Origin: Dermacentor variabilis
Lineage: Eukaryota > Arthropoda > Arachnida > Ixodida > Ixodidae
DNA length: 64,000 nucleotides
Direction of reading: 5' to 3'
Assembly (NCBI RefSeq): GCF_050947875.1
Contig: NC_134569.1
Location: 207,070,127 to 207,134,126 of the forward strand
Both the position numbers and the translations under genes were made by a program. Below, one piece after another: positions 53,371 through 64,000 of the stretch. The notes under the pieces were generated by a model. The model did no database searches. It was not told where the DNA came from and saw only the letters and a list, made by a program, of their open reading frames with translations. Numbering within the stretch: position 1 is the first letter of the stretch; each line of letters begins with the position of its first letter.

Positions 53371-55256
53371 AAATGATCTGTTGAGCCTGGTTACTACATA
53401 AAAAGCCCACTGTAAGGTTCTAAATACAATCAAATTACGAACATCAAGCAATTAAAATTTTATAGGACAGGCATTGGTGTATGTGAATTAGTTATGTTAT
53501 TTCAATACCTTGTGATGGCGTACAGATTTATTGTTTAAATGTTCTATTCATAATAGAGAGTGATTACATTTACAATACTTTTATTTTTCACCAATCTCAA
53601 GCTTGATGCTTTGTACAGATTAAAGTGTATACCTAATAACTATGCAAAAAAAAATGTTAGTTCATTCGATTTATCAAATAAAGCAAATGTTTTCACTCAT
53701 AATCTGCTCTTCCTACAGTGCATGTGCTTGACCGCTTTATTAAGTTCAAGCACTGATGCTGCTAGAACTTTATTTTTTTGGACTTTTAAAAAGAATCTTT
53801 CTTTGCCTGCTTTCCTGGGTTTCACGTGGCTGATTGCAGGCTACTGTTGAATTAGTCGCTATCTCAGCGGGTATATTTGCCAATATATACACGAACACTC
53901 TCTGTGCCGAATGAAAGAAACAGAAAACGAGGTGATATAAGCCTTGTATGCTGACCAAGTATGCACACATCTGTGCATATATGACGTGATTTATGAATGC
54001 AAAAAGCAGGCATGGCATGAAATAAAAGGGTAGACATGGGACAAGCACCAATGTAAGCTGTTTATTCCACAATGTCGTCATGAAATATGTATATGATATG
54101 CACATGGGCAGACACGTTATTAGAAAGAGAAAAAAAAGGATTTGATTACTTGATGTATGCCTTGAGGACTCCGATTTCTTTTTCATGCATAGAAATGGAA
54201 AGCCCACTAGCACAGTGCTCCCCAGTCTTTTTTATATGCGATCTTTCCAGTAACAAGCAGGCTTGCTCATTGCAGCTTTTCCCGAATTCTTTATTTTTTC
54301 TGTTAACATTAATGCATCTAATTATCTTGCAGACAATTTTCATGTTTATCGGATCCTCCTGAAATTGTTAGGGCTGGTCGCATTCCAATTGATGACTTTA
54401 AACTTCCAGATGAAGTGATCATCTAATGGGGTCTTGAGACTTTTTAAACATAGTGTTATGTGTAGCTGATGCATTAGGCTATTTACAATATATTTACACA
54501 TAAGCCTATGATGGTGACCCTTTATCAATCGGGAAGATGTCGTCTTCATCTTGTTCAGTGCAACCACACAACTGTTCCATATCAATAGCAAAAAAATATT
54601 GCCAATCTGTTGTAAAGGCTGTTGTTAAAATGTGAGCAAAGTATTATAACATTGCACACAGCAGGAAATTTAAAATCTCATGTCAAAGACAGCAAAAAAT
54701 AGGTTGCTCTTGCATTTGCACTGTCATCAAGCAACGTCAGTGCAAGCGGCTGATCCCACCAGCACTTCATATTGGCTGATTTTGGGATTGCGAGAGCATT
54801 CTCAGAAATACATTACTGATTATTTTTAGTTAAAACCTATACATGTATGACACCTCAAAAACAGAGGAAAATAATTTATTCTTTGCACTGCCGGTCTACA
54901 TGTGGTGTACAAGAGGATAGTGGCATTTTGCATGGCATAGACTAGGGCAGCCGCTATGGGGTGCCACAGCAAGCCCTTTCACTACTGAGACACTCAACTT
55001 TAGGGCACGGCTTTTTCCTCTAGGCTTCTTCTCTGTGTAGCTTCCAGCTTGCTAGCCGAGATGAAAAGAGAGAGAAAGCCATGTATCGATGCGTTAACTC
55101 CACTAATATGTGAAGGATTTGAACAAATTTTGTGGCAAGAGATTCCTGATATGTCCTTTAATAATGAGGCCATCCTATGATTCGTTGGAAAATGGTTTGA
55201 GGGCCCCTTTAAGATCACTAGGAGCACTGCCAGATGTGGATTATACTTTTCTTTCT
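53371..55256. other. AT-rich DNA without recognised gene
   Basis: Chance frames up to 147 codons (minus 54213-53770) show no motif or splice context. Confidence 0.45.
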
Positions 55257-55427
55257 TTTATGCGTTGCATGTTGCAATCACTCAGTTGAGCCCTTGGGTG
55301 CGGCCGGGCAGCCACCATTGGGGGTATGAACCGCTATGGTGGCTCATACCCCTACACTAGAGTTTTATGCATTGCATATTGCAATCGCTCAGTTCAGCCC
55401 TTGGGCGCGGCTGGGCAGCCACCATTG
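55257..55427. repeat. Direct repeat of about 65 bp around a hairpin
   Basis: Units at 55257-55320 and 55363-55427 share TTTTATGC, TTGCAATC, CTCAGTT.AGCCCTTGGG and GGGCAGCCACCATTG. The spacer holds the foldback GGGGTATGAACC...GGCTCATACCCC. CACGTGACGTGACGTCACG follows at about 55442. It looks like part of a dispersed repeat. Confidence 0.7.
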
Positions 55428-55439
55428 ACCTTTAGCGCA

Positions 55440-57297
55440 ACCACGTGACGTGACGTCACGACAGCCGGAGGAAAATCTGGGCCCCAACACAATATGCAAC
55501 GCTTTCTTGGCTTAACCAAGCTAAGCCTGGCCATTTTTTAACTTTATTAGTGATTACACATTTTAGAAGTATGAGTACAATGTGCCACATAATGATAACA
55601 GAGGTCATTCTTAATATTTACTGCTGTGTAATAGCCTTAACATTGTATTTAATGCACATACACTGTCTGAGTGACCACGTCATTGTGGTATATGTCATGC
55701 AGGAAATATGTGAATTACAGACAGGTCTGGCAATGAACACTTGCTTGTGTACCAGAAAAATATGATTTTGATGCAATTAATTCAGTACCTGAATCCTACT
55801 TTCTAATTACATTGAGAGAGGTCACTTTATAGATGAAATTTTCCTTCTTTCTTTCCCCTTTCTTTTTCTTATAGCAGAAGTTGTTCATCAAAGGGCTCAA
55901 TAACTTTTTTTTTAATATTTCGTTGCAGCTAAGCATGCTCTATGAGAACCGGCTAGTTGGTCTTGCGTGATAATTAAGAAAACATTGTGCAGAACAATAA
56001 AAAAAACAAGAAAGATGACAAACACTACCTCAGTGTATATCTCTTTTCTTGCATTTGTGTTCTAATATTCGACGTTGTAAAGTTGAAAGGACAACAAATA
56101 AGACTTGTTTTCAAGGGTTAAATGTTTATTAACCCCAAATACTGCAAATTTAATGAAGACATGGCTGATGAATGGGTATCATTCACAGAAAATAATTTAC
56201 GACAGAAGGTACGATGACATATATATATCACGCTCGGAAAATATTAAAACTACGTTTACACACGCAGAGAGTGAAGTGGTATTGCATTCTCATTCAAGTT
56301 ATATAATGACAATCACTATTCCAAAAAAAAAAAAGAAAAAGCCATCGCATCAGCATCTCTTCTACAAGTAATTTTCTGTCTCAGTGCACGAAAACCTAAT
56401 AGCAACCTACACTGCAGTCAACTGTGATGTATACATGTCACGCACTTCAAAATTCGTCACGAACACTTGCTGACACCAGAACTGAAATATGGGCCAAATG
56501 GTCACAATTCATATTAGTTGCGCAGAAAACAGACGGATGATGGTGGTGTCATCCACTCCTTACCCGTATGGTACTTGTATTTTGTGCACAATTCTCACGG
56601 TATCTGACCGTGGGCTTGCCCGAATTACTAGGATTCTGCGTGCCCAAAGAGGCACGAAATGCATGATGGAAATTTGTTCATCGACAAAATGCTTTCCTAT
56701 TTTGCAAGGTCCCTTGGTTACAGAAAGATAGCGAGGAAACGTATATATGCATGCTATATCGACCGTCAATGCATACTGGTGTGCGACTTAATGCATTTTC
56801 GAGCAGTGGATCGTGAGCAATGTCTCTACGTAGTGTTTAAGCGCAAAATGGCATCCAGTTTTATCAGAAGACGCACTCACAACTAAAACGAGCAACACAC
56901 GCCGCAATACACGAATTATCTGTGCCGGCACCATGCAGTCGGCGGCGCAGTGCCACCACGACTCTTCGAAACCCCCAATCGATAGCAGGCGATATGTAGT
57001 GCCACTTCATGGATACAGTACAGTTCCTTGAAAGCTTGCCTATCTTCGTAACAGCAACGTTATTCGTACTAGCAGATCCTACACAGTACTAAGCACGCAC
57101 AACACGGCCACTAGGAACCACAGCGATTCCCCACTGCGTGCACGCGCGTGTAAACGCCGACAGTCATTTTCGATTTTAAAACACGGCGTCAAGTAAAACG
57201 ACTTATCTATTTAAACGCAGTATAATTAACAATAAAACCGAAATATTAGCGTTTCATGTCTCTTATATTACACTTTTTTTTTGTGACGTCATCATGC
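55440..57297. other. No recognised gene
   Basis: A GGCTAGTTGGT motif at 55951 repeats the PLE-end motif of 40335 and 45523. Otherwise short frames only. Confidence 0.4.
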
Positions 57298-57480
57298 GTG
57301 GCAGCAGCGAACCCCACTTGGGGTCGTCTGCTGCCACGTGCGTGCACCCAGCGCCGGCCAACTTCGTAAAGTAGTGCCACTCTCCTCCTCCGCCTTCACT
57401 CCTCCTCGTTTCTCCTCTCTTTCACGGTCCCTCCTCGACCATGGCGCCGCCTACGATGCTAGAGCGCAGCAGACGACCTT
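57298..57480. repeat. Hairpin plus dispersed GC-rich repeat
   Basis: CGTGGCAGCAG at 57298 pairs with CTGCTGCCACG ending near 57339, and an inner ACCCC/GGGGT pair extends it. The adjoining AACTTCGTAAAGTAGTGCCA motif recurs inverted near 59775-59794. Part of it (CTTAAACTTCGTA) is at 29765. Confidence 0.6.
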
Positions 57481-59356
57481 TCGCAGAATCAATGCACGCA
57501 TAGCAAGGCAGTGCTCTTTAGGCGTTCACGTTGGCTTTCCAGCTCCGCGTAACTTCGTGTACAGCATAGAATTTCTAGTCGGATGCTTATACAGATTCGG
57601 TAACGGCAGCTTTTGTTTCATTTTTTGATAACTATTTCTTTAAAAAAGTACCTAAAGGAGTGTTAACGCTGTGCGTTGACGACTGCGAATGTATCGCGTG
57701 CCCTACAATTAGGTACGCAGCATTTGTCAAGGGCGTGTCGCAAGATCTTGTTGCGAATGGTTGTAAATAGCACGTTTACCATCGAATGGCAACCTCTTGG
57801 ATTCCAGGAAGCCCTCAGCCTAAAGAATCCGCGCCGCCCTTACCATGTGAATTCGCGGTGCGTATCAGCTATGACGTACAAAGCCTGACGGAGATCACTG
57901 CTCTGGAGGTTCGAAAGTGTATTACAAGCTACAGTGCCGCCAACGTGCGTGCTTGCCAATCTAAGCGCGCGCAAAGCCTCAGAGGTGGGCGCTGGTGCTA
58001 TTATGTTTCTCGTGTCTCAACGCCGACAGAAGTACCGCGGCCGATCATCGAATCGGGACTGTGCGTACACAAGAAAATAAAATGAGTTTTTAGCATTCGT
58101 GCGCGAAGCGGGAGCCCGATAACAATGCTTGACTCAACCTCAAACAAGACCACTGTGGACTTCAGTCATTTTTTCAGGTTAATGACTTATCACGAATAAC
58201 ACTTCATCGTGCGTTGGTTCGTCCGTTTACTAAGTGATGTACGTGTCGCGAACCGAGTTGCACGGAGGTGCATGCAGTGAGGACGGTTGCACTCCCTTCG
58301 AAGTAACATTTGCGAGACATGACTTTATTAGTGAAGTCATGATCGCGCAAAAAATCCCCCCGCCATGACGCGGCAGAAATTGCGGCAAGTGAAATGATGT
58401 TTTATCCATAGGTTAAAATGATATGAAACGACATTCGAGTTGCAAGTTAACACTTTATTTTCAGCATAGATGCATTACAGATTTGCCTTTGCAGTCACAA
58501 GTCCGTGTGCAACATTTATTGTCTCATTGCGTAAATAAACGCACCAGCCTAAGAGTCCTACAGCAAGCGCGTCTCAATTAGGCATAGTGACTGTAGAAAC
58601 TAATAGGGGCATAGACGAGCAAGCGAACGACTATATGAGCGGGCGTACTAAACGAGCGAGCAAACGACTAAACGAGCGCGCGAACGAACGAGCAAACGAC
58701 TAAGCACGAACGACGACTAATCCAGCCAGCGAATGGGCGGGCGACCGCACGTTTTCTTTGCGAGTGCTCCACCGCCGCATTTTAAGCTTCGCACACTTTA
58801 AAGCTCACGCGAATTAGCACATACGTCTCAATTACCTATGATGCGGTCGCTCGACGACGAACGCACCGCGTAACACGGTTTCGGGAGAGCACGCACGCTT
58901 TTCATCGGTGCCTCTGTATCGCAAATCAACCGGGCGACCGCCAACGAGGAACACGAACAAATGGGGCAAACGAAGCTAGTCTATCTAAAGAAGGCTAGTA
59001 AGTAACCACAAAAGGCAGAGAGTAGCTCTCCTGAGGCGCTTTCATTATCGAGACTGAAATTTTATCAAAAGGACTGCGCTGAATCTTAAAAATTTCGTAA
59101 TCACGTTATCGCAAGCAATCTCGCGTGCCCGCGAACTCAAGCCGGTTGGCGTTCAAAACGATTAAGCGCACCAAATATGACTAACACGACCACGTAGTGC
59201 GCATATAAGCAAAGCAGACGTTGCGTACAAATCATGTTAAAGCGTGCGTACACATGACAACATGCACAGTGAACTGTGCAATATCTACTACGTTATTGCC
59301 CGGAGCACAATACGCAAGCCTGGCACGTACAATATTCTGAGAGAGCCACAACTTAC
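57481..59356. other. No recognised gene
   Basis: Frames at 57676-58085 end near an AATAAA (58077) but show no motif or splice sites. GAACGAAC/ACGAGCGA tandem-like motifs lie at 58610-58730. If the THAP gene continues, its next exons should be here or below, but none was identified. Confidence 0.4.
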
Positions 59357-59515
59357 ATCACATAGTCGCGCGGAGGAAGTTGGTCGGAAGTTCTCCCTCC
59401 CGATTCGGTGAAGCCATGTCTTTCTTCTTAACCAGTTGCGCTTACCGGACGGTATCGCGAACATATTCTTGCCTTTGCTAAAACTATATTGGCATCCGAA
59501 CGCGCACCAGGTCAT
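59357..59515 (-). CDS. THAP-domain protein, first coding exon
   Basis: THAP domains are C2CH zinc-dependent DNA-binding modules in animal transcription factors and P-element-type transposases. ATG at 59513-59515 starts MTWCAFGCQYSFSKGKNMF, then IPSGKRNWLRRKTWLHRI and RENFRPTSSARLCD. Exactly 53 codons are followed by the donor GTAAGT (59351-59356). The first two zinc ligands are CAFGC. The third is the Cys of LCD, and the fourth, a His of the CxxH motif, should open the next exon. Conserved Trp and Pro positions (KTWLHRI, FRPT) are present. An upstream in-frame ATG at 59695 exists, but THAP domains start at the protein N-terminus, so I chose the later one. The frame is intact. It is host gene or transposase exon; later exons were not found. 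Confidence 0.8.
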
Positions 59516-60754
59516 GGTAACAGAAAATGACGTGAAGCGACGTCGCACTTGCCACAAAACATCCTTCAAGGCGTTCACAAGATCAAAACAACACAGAATG
59601 GGAACGGAAGGAATGCCGCCAACAAGCGCCGCTTCTCGAGCAAAGATGGCACTGAAGCGCGACTGTAAACAAACGAAGCCGGCGCAAGGGGCCACGTGAT
59701 GCCATTAGGCCAATATCGACGCGGCGTTGGCTTCGGCCAGAGTGCTGGAGGAGGAGGCGGCATTCTTCAAAGCGTGGCACTACTTTACGAAGTTTAAGGG
59801 GTTTTACCCATGACCGCGTCCGCCTTCATGGCGCGTCGGGGCCCGGCTATCTCTGCCGATCGCGAAGTTTGGCTGGCGTAGCGCGTTTGAGTAGGCGGTG
59901 CGAACGGGGTGCGATAACGCTATCGCATTCCACTCTTGAAGGCGAAGCTTAAGCGTCCTCCAATTTTTCGAAATGTTTTTTGGCTGTCTTCCTGAATAAG
60001 AATGTCTTCCCGAATAAGAATAGATAGGTGGTGGTGAGATGCGTTCGTTACTTGAGAGACGTTATAGGTGTTTCAGAAAGAGATTCATGAAATATTAGAA
60101 GTAAAATTTCCAAGTTGGAATCTTACTGTGGAATTATTAATTATTAGAACGATTTCACAAACAACAAAAAGGCAGCAAGACAAAAAGAGCGCTGGTTTTG
60201 AACTCAAGGCCATGTTCCTTCTCTCCTATCGCTTTCTCTTGTTTCTTATACGGGCTGCAAATATGCAGGACCTTCCTGCCAGCATTTTGAGTTAACGGCA
60301 CTATTTGCTGCTGGATCATTTTGTTGCGTGGGAAATAATGACGACAAAACGAATGCCGACCATTTCGTTTGCCAAGACAAATGATGTGTAGTTAGGCAGC
60401 CCAACATTACGTAGCTTCTGGGTTTCTCTTTCTTTTATTGCGCTAACAATCGTGCGAGCTCTTAGGGAAACGCATGTTGCCCAAACTTCTATAGACCTTA
60501 GGGCGAGTCGTAATTCTCGGCGAACGTAGTCGCTCATTCTGTGCAGTACTTCACGCGTATATAAGCTTGAAGGCTGCAATTGGGCTGTCACCATACCTCG
60601 TGTAAATGTCAGTTTTGGCCTTTGGCAGGTGGCACTTGAAGGCAATCGTCGCGACTTGCGCGTTAGCAGGGCCACGACAGCTTGAATTCGCCATAAGTGC
60701 CACACTCTTAATTAGCAATAAAGTGAAGTAGCTTGCCTTCATAATGAATCCGGT
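59516..60754. other. GC-rich upstream DNA then AT-rich DNA, no gene recognised
   Basis: 59516-59960 is comparatively GC- and CpG-rich and could hold the THAP promoter, though no element was identified. The repeat motif of 57363 occurs inverted here. Confidence 0.35.
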
Positions 60755-61384
60755 TGGAATCATGGGCATCGAATCATAATGGAATCATGGGCATGGAAGT
60801 GCAAGCAGGATGACAGCCTCATGCCGTATCTTCCTATTGTGCAGTTTCTGGCCATATTGAAGAGCTGCAGTTGGAATCCTGAAGGCTCCGTCGATGTCTT
60901 CAACAGTACTTCTTCGAGAATGGATTTTCCGGGTACGCCAACAGGACGCAGTCACACGCGTGAATCATCGAACATCCTGGCTTTGCCACTTGCAGCCCAC
61001 CTAACGCTTTTCCCGAATACTGCCAGAACGGCCACCTAGGCACAATGACGTCTCCACCGCTGACATTGCCAAGCATAAAAGCCGACTTCACCCATGTCGT
61101 CACCCGTGCGCATGGAAGCACAATCAGGTTGACAGCCTCATGCCGTATCTTCCTGTTTGTGCAGGTTGGTCGTTTTTTCTGTGCTACCTACCATATGGTT
61201 CAGACCACTTTATAATTGCACTTCCATGCCCAGAAGCAGTGTTTCATCCTTTTTGCAATTTACTATTGTTGATGAGTGCACATAGAGCAACACCCTGGTC
61301 CCAATGAAAAAGTTATGACCGAACTGCTTACAACTAAAAGAAACAAACGCCTGTTGTATTCTCATTGAAACCAACCAATCAAGT
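60755..61384 (+). promoter_or_regulatory. 5' UTR of a CR1-like LINE with repeated unit
   Basis: GACAGCCTCATGCCGTATCT then TCCT and TGTGCAG appears at 60810-60844 and again at 61132-61165, each preceded by GCATGGAAG. The sequence leads directly into ORF1. Repeated units at a LINE 5' end often carry the internal promoter, which is inferred here. The open frame 60779-61039 is probably not coding. Confidence 0.5.
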
Positions 61385-62490
61385 ATGTCACAGGCGATAG
61401 AAGAGCTTTCACTTTCACAGCAGTCTATCACAGCCAGCATCACTGATATTAATGACCGCCTGAAAATTATAGCATGTCAGACTGTTGGCTTCGAGAAATT
61501 ACAGCAAGAAATGAGTGGCAGGTGTCAGAATGTAAAACCTGTACACCAAGAGACCGCACCGTTTCGCGGGCGGCTCGATGACGCGGAAGACAGATCACGG
61601 CGAGGAAATCTCATATTGTTCAGGATTTCTGATAGCTCGTCTGAGAATGCGAGTCACTGTGAAGAAACAGTTACCTCCATCGCCTCGGACAAACTCAGAC
61701 CACTCGACAGCATGAAGCGTGCACATAGAATCCGTAAATGCGCCAGCGGAAAAAATCATCATCACCATCAGCCTGTCCTATGTCCATTGAAGGACGAAGG
61801 CCTCTCCCAGCGATCTCCAATTACCCCTGTCCAGCGCCAACCGATTCCAACTAGCACCAGCAAATTTACTAATTTCGCAGTACCACCTTGTCTCCTGTCG
61901 TCCTCTACTGCACTTCCTTTCTCTTCGTACCCATTCTGTAACCATAATAGTCCAGCGGTTATCTCCTCTACGCAATACATGACCTGCCCAGCTCCATTAT
62001 TTCCTATTGATGTCAATTAGAATACCGTCTATACCCGTTTGCTCTCTGATCCAAACCGCTCTCTTTCTGCCTCTTAACGTTATGCCTAGCGCTCTTCGTT
62101 CCATCGCTCTTTGCGTGGTTCTCAAGCTTGTTCTAAAGCTTCTTGTTCCGTTGTGAAACTTGTTCTCAAGCTTCTTTGTCAGTCTTTAAATCTCTGCTCC
62201 ATATGTCAGGCCTCTAGTAGGGAAGTTTGCCACTTTTAAGACAGAAGAGCTGGTGTTTTCCAAACGGTCTGCTTTCGGCAGAACTGGTATCAGTGTAAGC
62301 GAAGACTTTGCGCTGCAACACGTCACGCCGGGAAGAGACTTCTGGAATGCGGCAGTGATCTAAACAATAAACTCAAATTAAGCTACAGGAGACTATTTTC
62401 GGAGGGAAAGTGCTACATGTGCAATACTGATAAAGACTCTGTTATCGAAGTGAATACTGGCAGACAAACGAACAATGCTGCCACCACGTC
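61385..62490 (+). pseudogene. CR1-like LINE ORF1, split by an RTE fragment
   Basis: ORF1 proteins bind LINE RNA. MSQAIEELSLSQQSITASIT then DINDRLKII is a coiled-coil-like start, and RLDDAEDRSRRGNLILFRIS is the well-conserved ORF1 core. The frame is interrupted after RAHRIRKCASGKN at about 61755. It resumes past the insertion at about 62222 as GKFATFKTEELVFSKRSAF and ISEDFALQHVTPGRDFW. A TAA then breaks the C-terminal end (FRREKCYMCNTDKDSVIEVN). Confidence 0.8.
61758..62222 (-). mobile_element. RTE 3' fragment inserted in ORF1
   Basis: Minus strand: AGHVMRREDNRWTIMVTEWV, then GRQETRWYCEISKFAGAS and the tail CAGGCTGATGGTGATGATGA, matching the 3' end of the LINE at 22.3-22.5 kb. The 5' truncation falls near 62222. 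A target duplication is not clear. Confidence 0.82.
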
Positions 62491-63928
62491 CCCAGGAGCA
62501 ACCCGTTCGGACGTGTCTATGCGTCCAAAAAGTAGGCACACGCGAGAGTCGGGGGCTCATCATGAACAGAATCCGCATTTTTACTAACATTCGGAGCGTT
62601 TCTCATAAAAGAAATCGGTTGAACAGCCTACTTACCGATTCTCGAACTGATAGTGTTGTACTGACGGAAACCTGGTCCTCTGACAAAACAGAGACCGGCG
62701 GATTGTTTCACTGCAACAAAAATTTGCTATATACCGGCTAGAGCGTGCCGATAGGATAGGCGGTGATGCTTTAAGTGCTAATAACTCTAGTTTTGAATCG
62801 TTCCTTTTGATTGTGACTACTAATATGCAATTACTGTGGTGCTACCGGTCTATCGGCTTAAAAAAATATTCATAGGTGTCTCTTATCGTCCACCTAATCC
62901 CGATTATGATTCTGCGGAAAAAAATTCATGACAACTTAAACGAAATAGCTGTTCTATTTCCTGGTTCACCCTTGTTTCTCTTAGAAGACTTCAATTTTTC
63001 TACTGTCGACTGGTTACGTTCCTGCCCCTTCTGTTATCCGGCATCTGCAGAGGCTGCAGATTTTCATAATTTTGGTGAGATTTTAAGCTTTCGCAGCTAG
63101 TTATCAAACCAACACGTGTCACATCTGCTACATGTTCCTTGCTTGACTTTGTTCTAAACAATTCTGCTGATAATGCTTCACCAGTAACCCACGTGCCTGG
63201 CCTAAGGGCCCATGGAACCTTACACTCTACTATTTATATCCCATCTAAATAAGTAAAGAAAAACACTAAACACATGAGAGACTACAAAAAGGCTAACTAA
63301 CGTTATTAACTCTGCGCTATCAGCCCTCCTTGACCGCTTCATTGTTGCACATGTTGACTTATCAGTTCAAGAAATGTGGTTGCCTTGAAAAGCTACAACA
63401 ATGCATCTCACCAACAAATATATTCCATTGCGAGCGATTACTCGTTCTTCTAACGCCGCTTGGTACGACAACCATGTGAAACGATTATACAACAAAAAAA
63501 TCAGATATTTGCGTTCCGCCAAAAGATCATTAAACGCTGACAGATGGTTACCGTACACATCTGCTGCCAAAGACTATACAAGCGCTTTAAACACGTCCAA
63601 ATTTATCGTCTTTAATTCGACCCTACCGTCTCTGATCAAAAGTAACCCCATACGCTTACGGAGCATTACTATATGTACCAAAGATAACAGTATAAGCCTC
63701 GTAAACGATTCAGAGGCTCAAGTTCCGAATCATCTTTGCGCTTCTCTACTTAACAGCACGTTTTCCCGATTATACTGCACAGCAAATAGCAGTGACTATC
63801 CATCTTTGCCATCCGTAAACTTTCTGGCGATGGATGCCGTTATCCTCGACCAAACTGGCATTCGAGCCACAATTTCCAAGCTAAGGCGGTCATCGTCGTG
63901 TGGCATTGATGGTATTGTCACGTGGTAG
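62475..63928 (+). pseudogene. CR1-like LINE ORF2 (endonuclease and pre-RT region)
   Basis: The APE endonuclease start is TNIRSVSHKRNRLNSLLTDS then VVLTETWSS. Frame breaks follow. GVSYRPPNP-like sequence appears near 62875, then LFLLEDFNFSTVDW, where the metal-binding GDFN is EDFN. Later pieces read ATCSLLDFVLN near 63130. The frame 63401-63928 holds the linker IPLRAITRSSNAAWYDNHVK and a start of the RT domain, ending SSSCGIDGIVTW and a TAG. Catalytic RT motifs are not in the window. Several frameshifts and stops make the copy inactive. Confidence 0.82.
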
Positions 63929-64000
63929 TGACGCATAAAGATCACAGTATCAATACTGTGAAAGACGAAACTAACTGCTATTTGGCGACTCTGTACCCAC
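63925..64000. mobile_element. Possible start of another insertion
   Basis: LINE coding stops abruptly at TGGTAGTGACGCATAAAG. A foldback CACAGTATCAATACTGTG follows (63936-63953 or so). The sequence no longer aligns with LINE RT. It could be an LTR or DNA-element end, cut by the window edge. Confidence 0.35.

Noticed and set aside
53770..54213. 147-codon minus frame rich in Leu, Phe and Tyr
   Set aside because: AT-rich low-complexity translation without motif, homology or splice context.
57676..58085. Plus-strand frames ending near AATAAA
   Set aside because: Two overlapping frames, no motif and no splice sites; the polyadenylation match alone is weak.
1..64000. CRISPR array, operon, prophage or bacterial mobile island
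   Set aside because: No regularly spaced direct repeats, no operon-like gene packing, and clear eukaryotic splice sites and retroelements throughout.

Overview
The window is a piece of a large, repeat-rich animal genome, most likely an ixodid (hard) tick. The case rests on intron-split host exons with canonical splice signals, on tRNA-derived SINEs that resemble those I remember from tick sequences, and on the mixture of Penelope-like, RTE, CR1/L2-like and Ty3/gypsy elements. Nothing looks prokaryotic or viral. The species cannot be fixed from the sequence alone.

Only two host-gene traces are well supported. Two exons of a short-chain dehydrogenase/reductase lie on the minus strand at 16694-16786 and 13370-13508; they join in frame across an intron that holds a decayed RTE LINE. 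A THAP-domain first coding exon lies on the minus strand at 59357-59515 and ends at a GTAAGT donor exactly inside the C2CH zinc motif. Almost everything else that looks coding is a broken transposon gene.

Layout. 1-1.3 kb: Penelope-like element (PLE). 1.48-4.1 kb: DNA transposon with TIRs of about 380 bp and a dead transposase. 4.4-5.3 kb: non-autonomous element with TIRs of about 270 bp. 5.3-5.8 kb: LINE tail and SINE. 6.6-11.9 kb: nearly complete but inactivated Ty3/gypsy element (minus). 13.4-16.8 kb: dehydrogenase exons around a dead RTE. 18.1-22.95 kb: short LTR element split by a 2.8-kb RTE insertion with target duplication. 23 kb: tail of an RNase-H-type LINE. 24.7-26.3 kb: candidate TIR element. 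27.4-29.5 kb: a SINE with perfect 13-bp target duplication, a 170-bp TTA-flanked MITE, and another SINE. 29.8-31.4 and 35.3-37.0 kb: two old direct copies of one 1.6-kb segment. Between them lie a PLE, an internally deleted gypsy element and a LINE tail. 36.5-37.7 kb: three SINEs. 40-53.4 kb: AT-rich DNA with PLE, RTE and CR1-like remnants and two copies of a MITE with CCCTAGGG ends, one of them inside a PLE. 55-60 kb: repeats and the THAP exon. 60.8-63.9 kb: a CR1-like LINE with 5' UTR, ORF1 and ORF2, whose ORF1 is broken by an inverted RTE fragment.

The elements do not form a pathway. They record successive insertions: RTE into LTR element, RTE into CR1-like ORF1, MITE into PLE, SINE into one duplicate only. 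I saw no CRISPR array, operon, intact tRNA or rRNA gene, and nothing I would call a new functional system. The most novel material is the long-TIR elements, the CCCTAGGG MITE family, the fused-PLE arrangement and the old duplication. All family assignments come from motif recognition without database searches.
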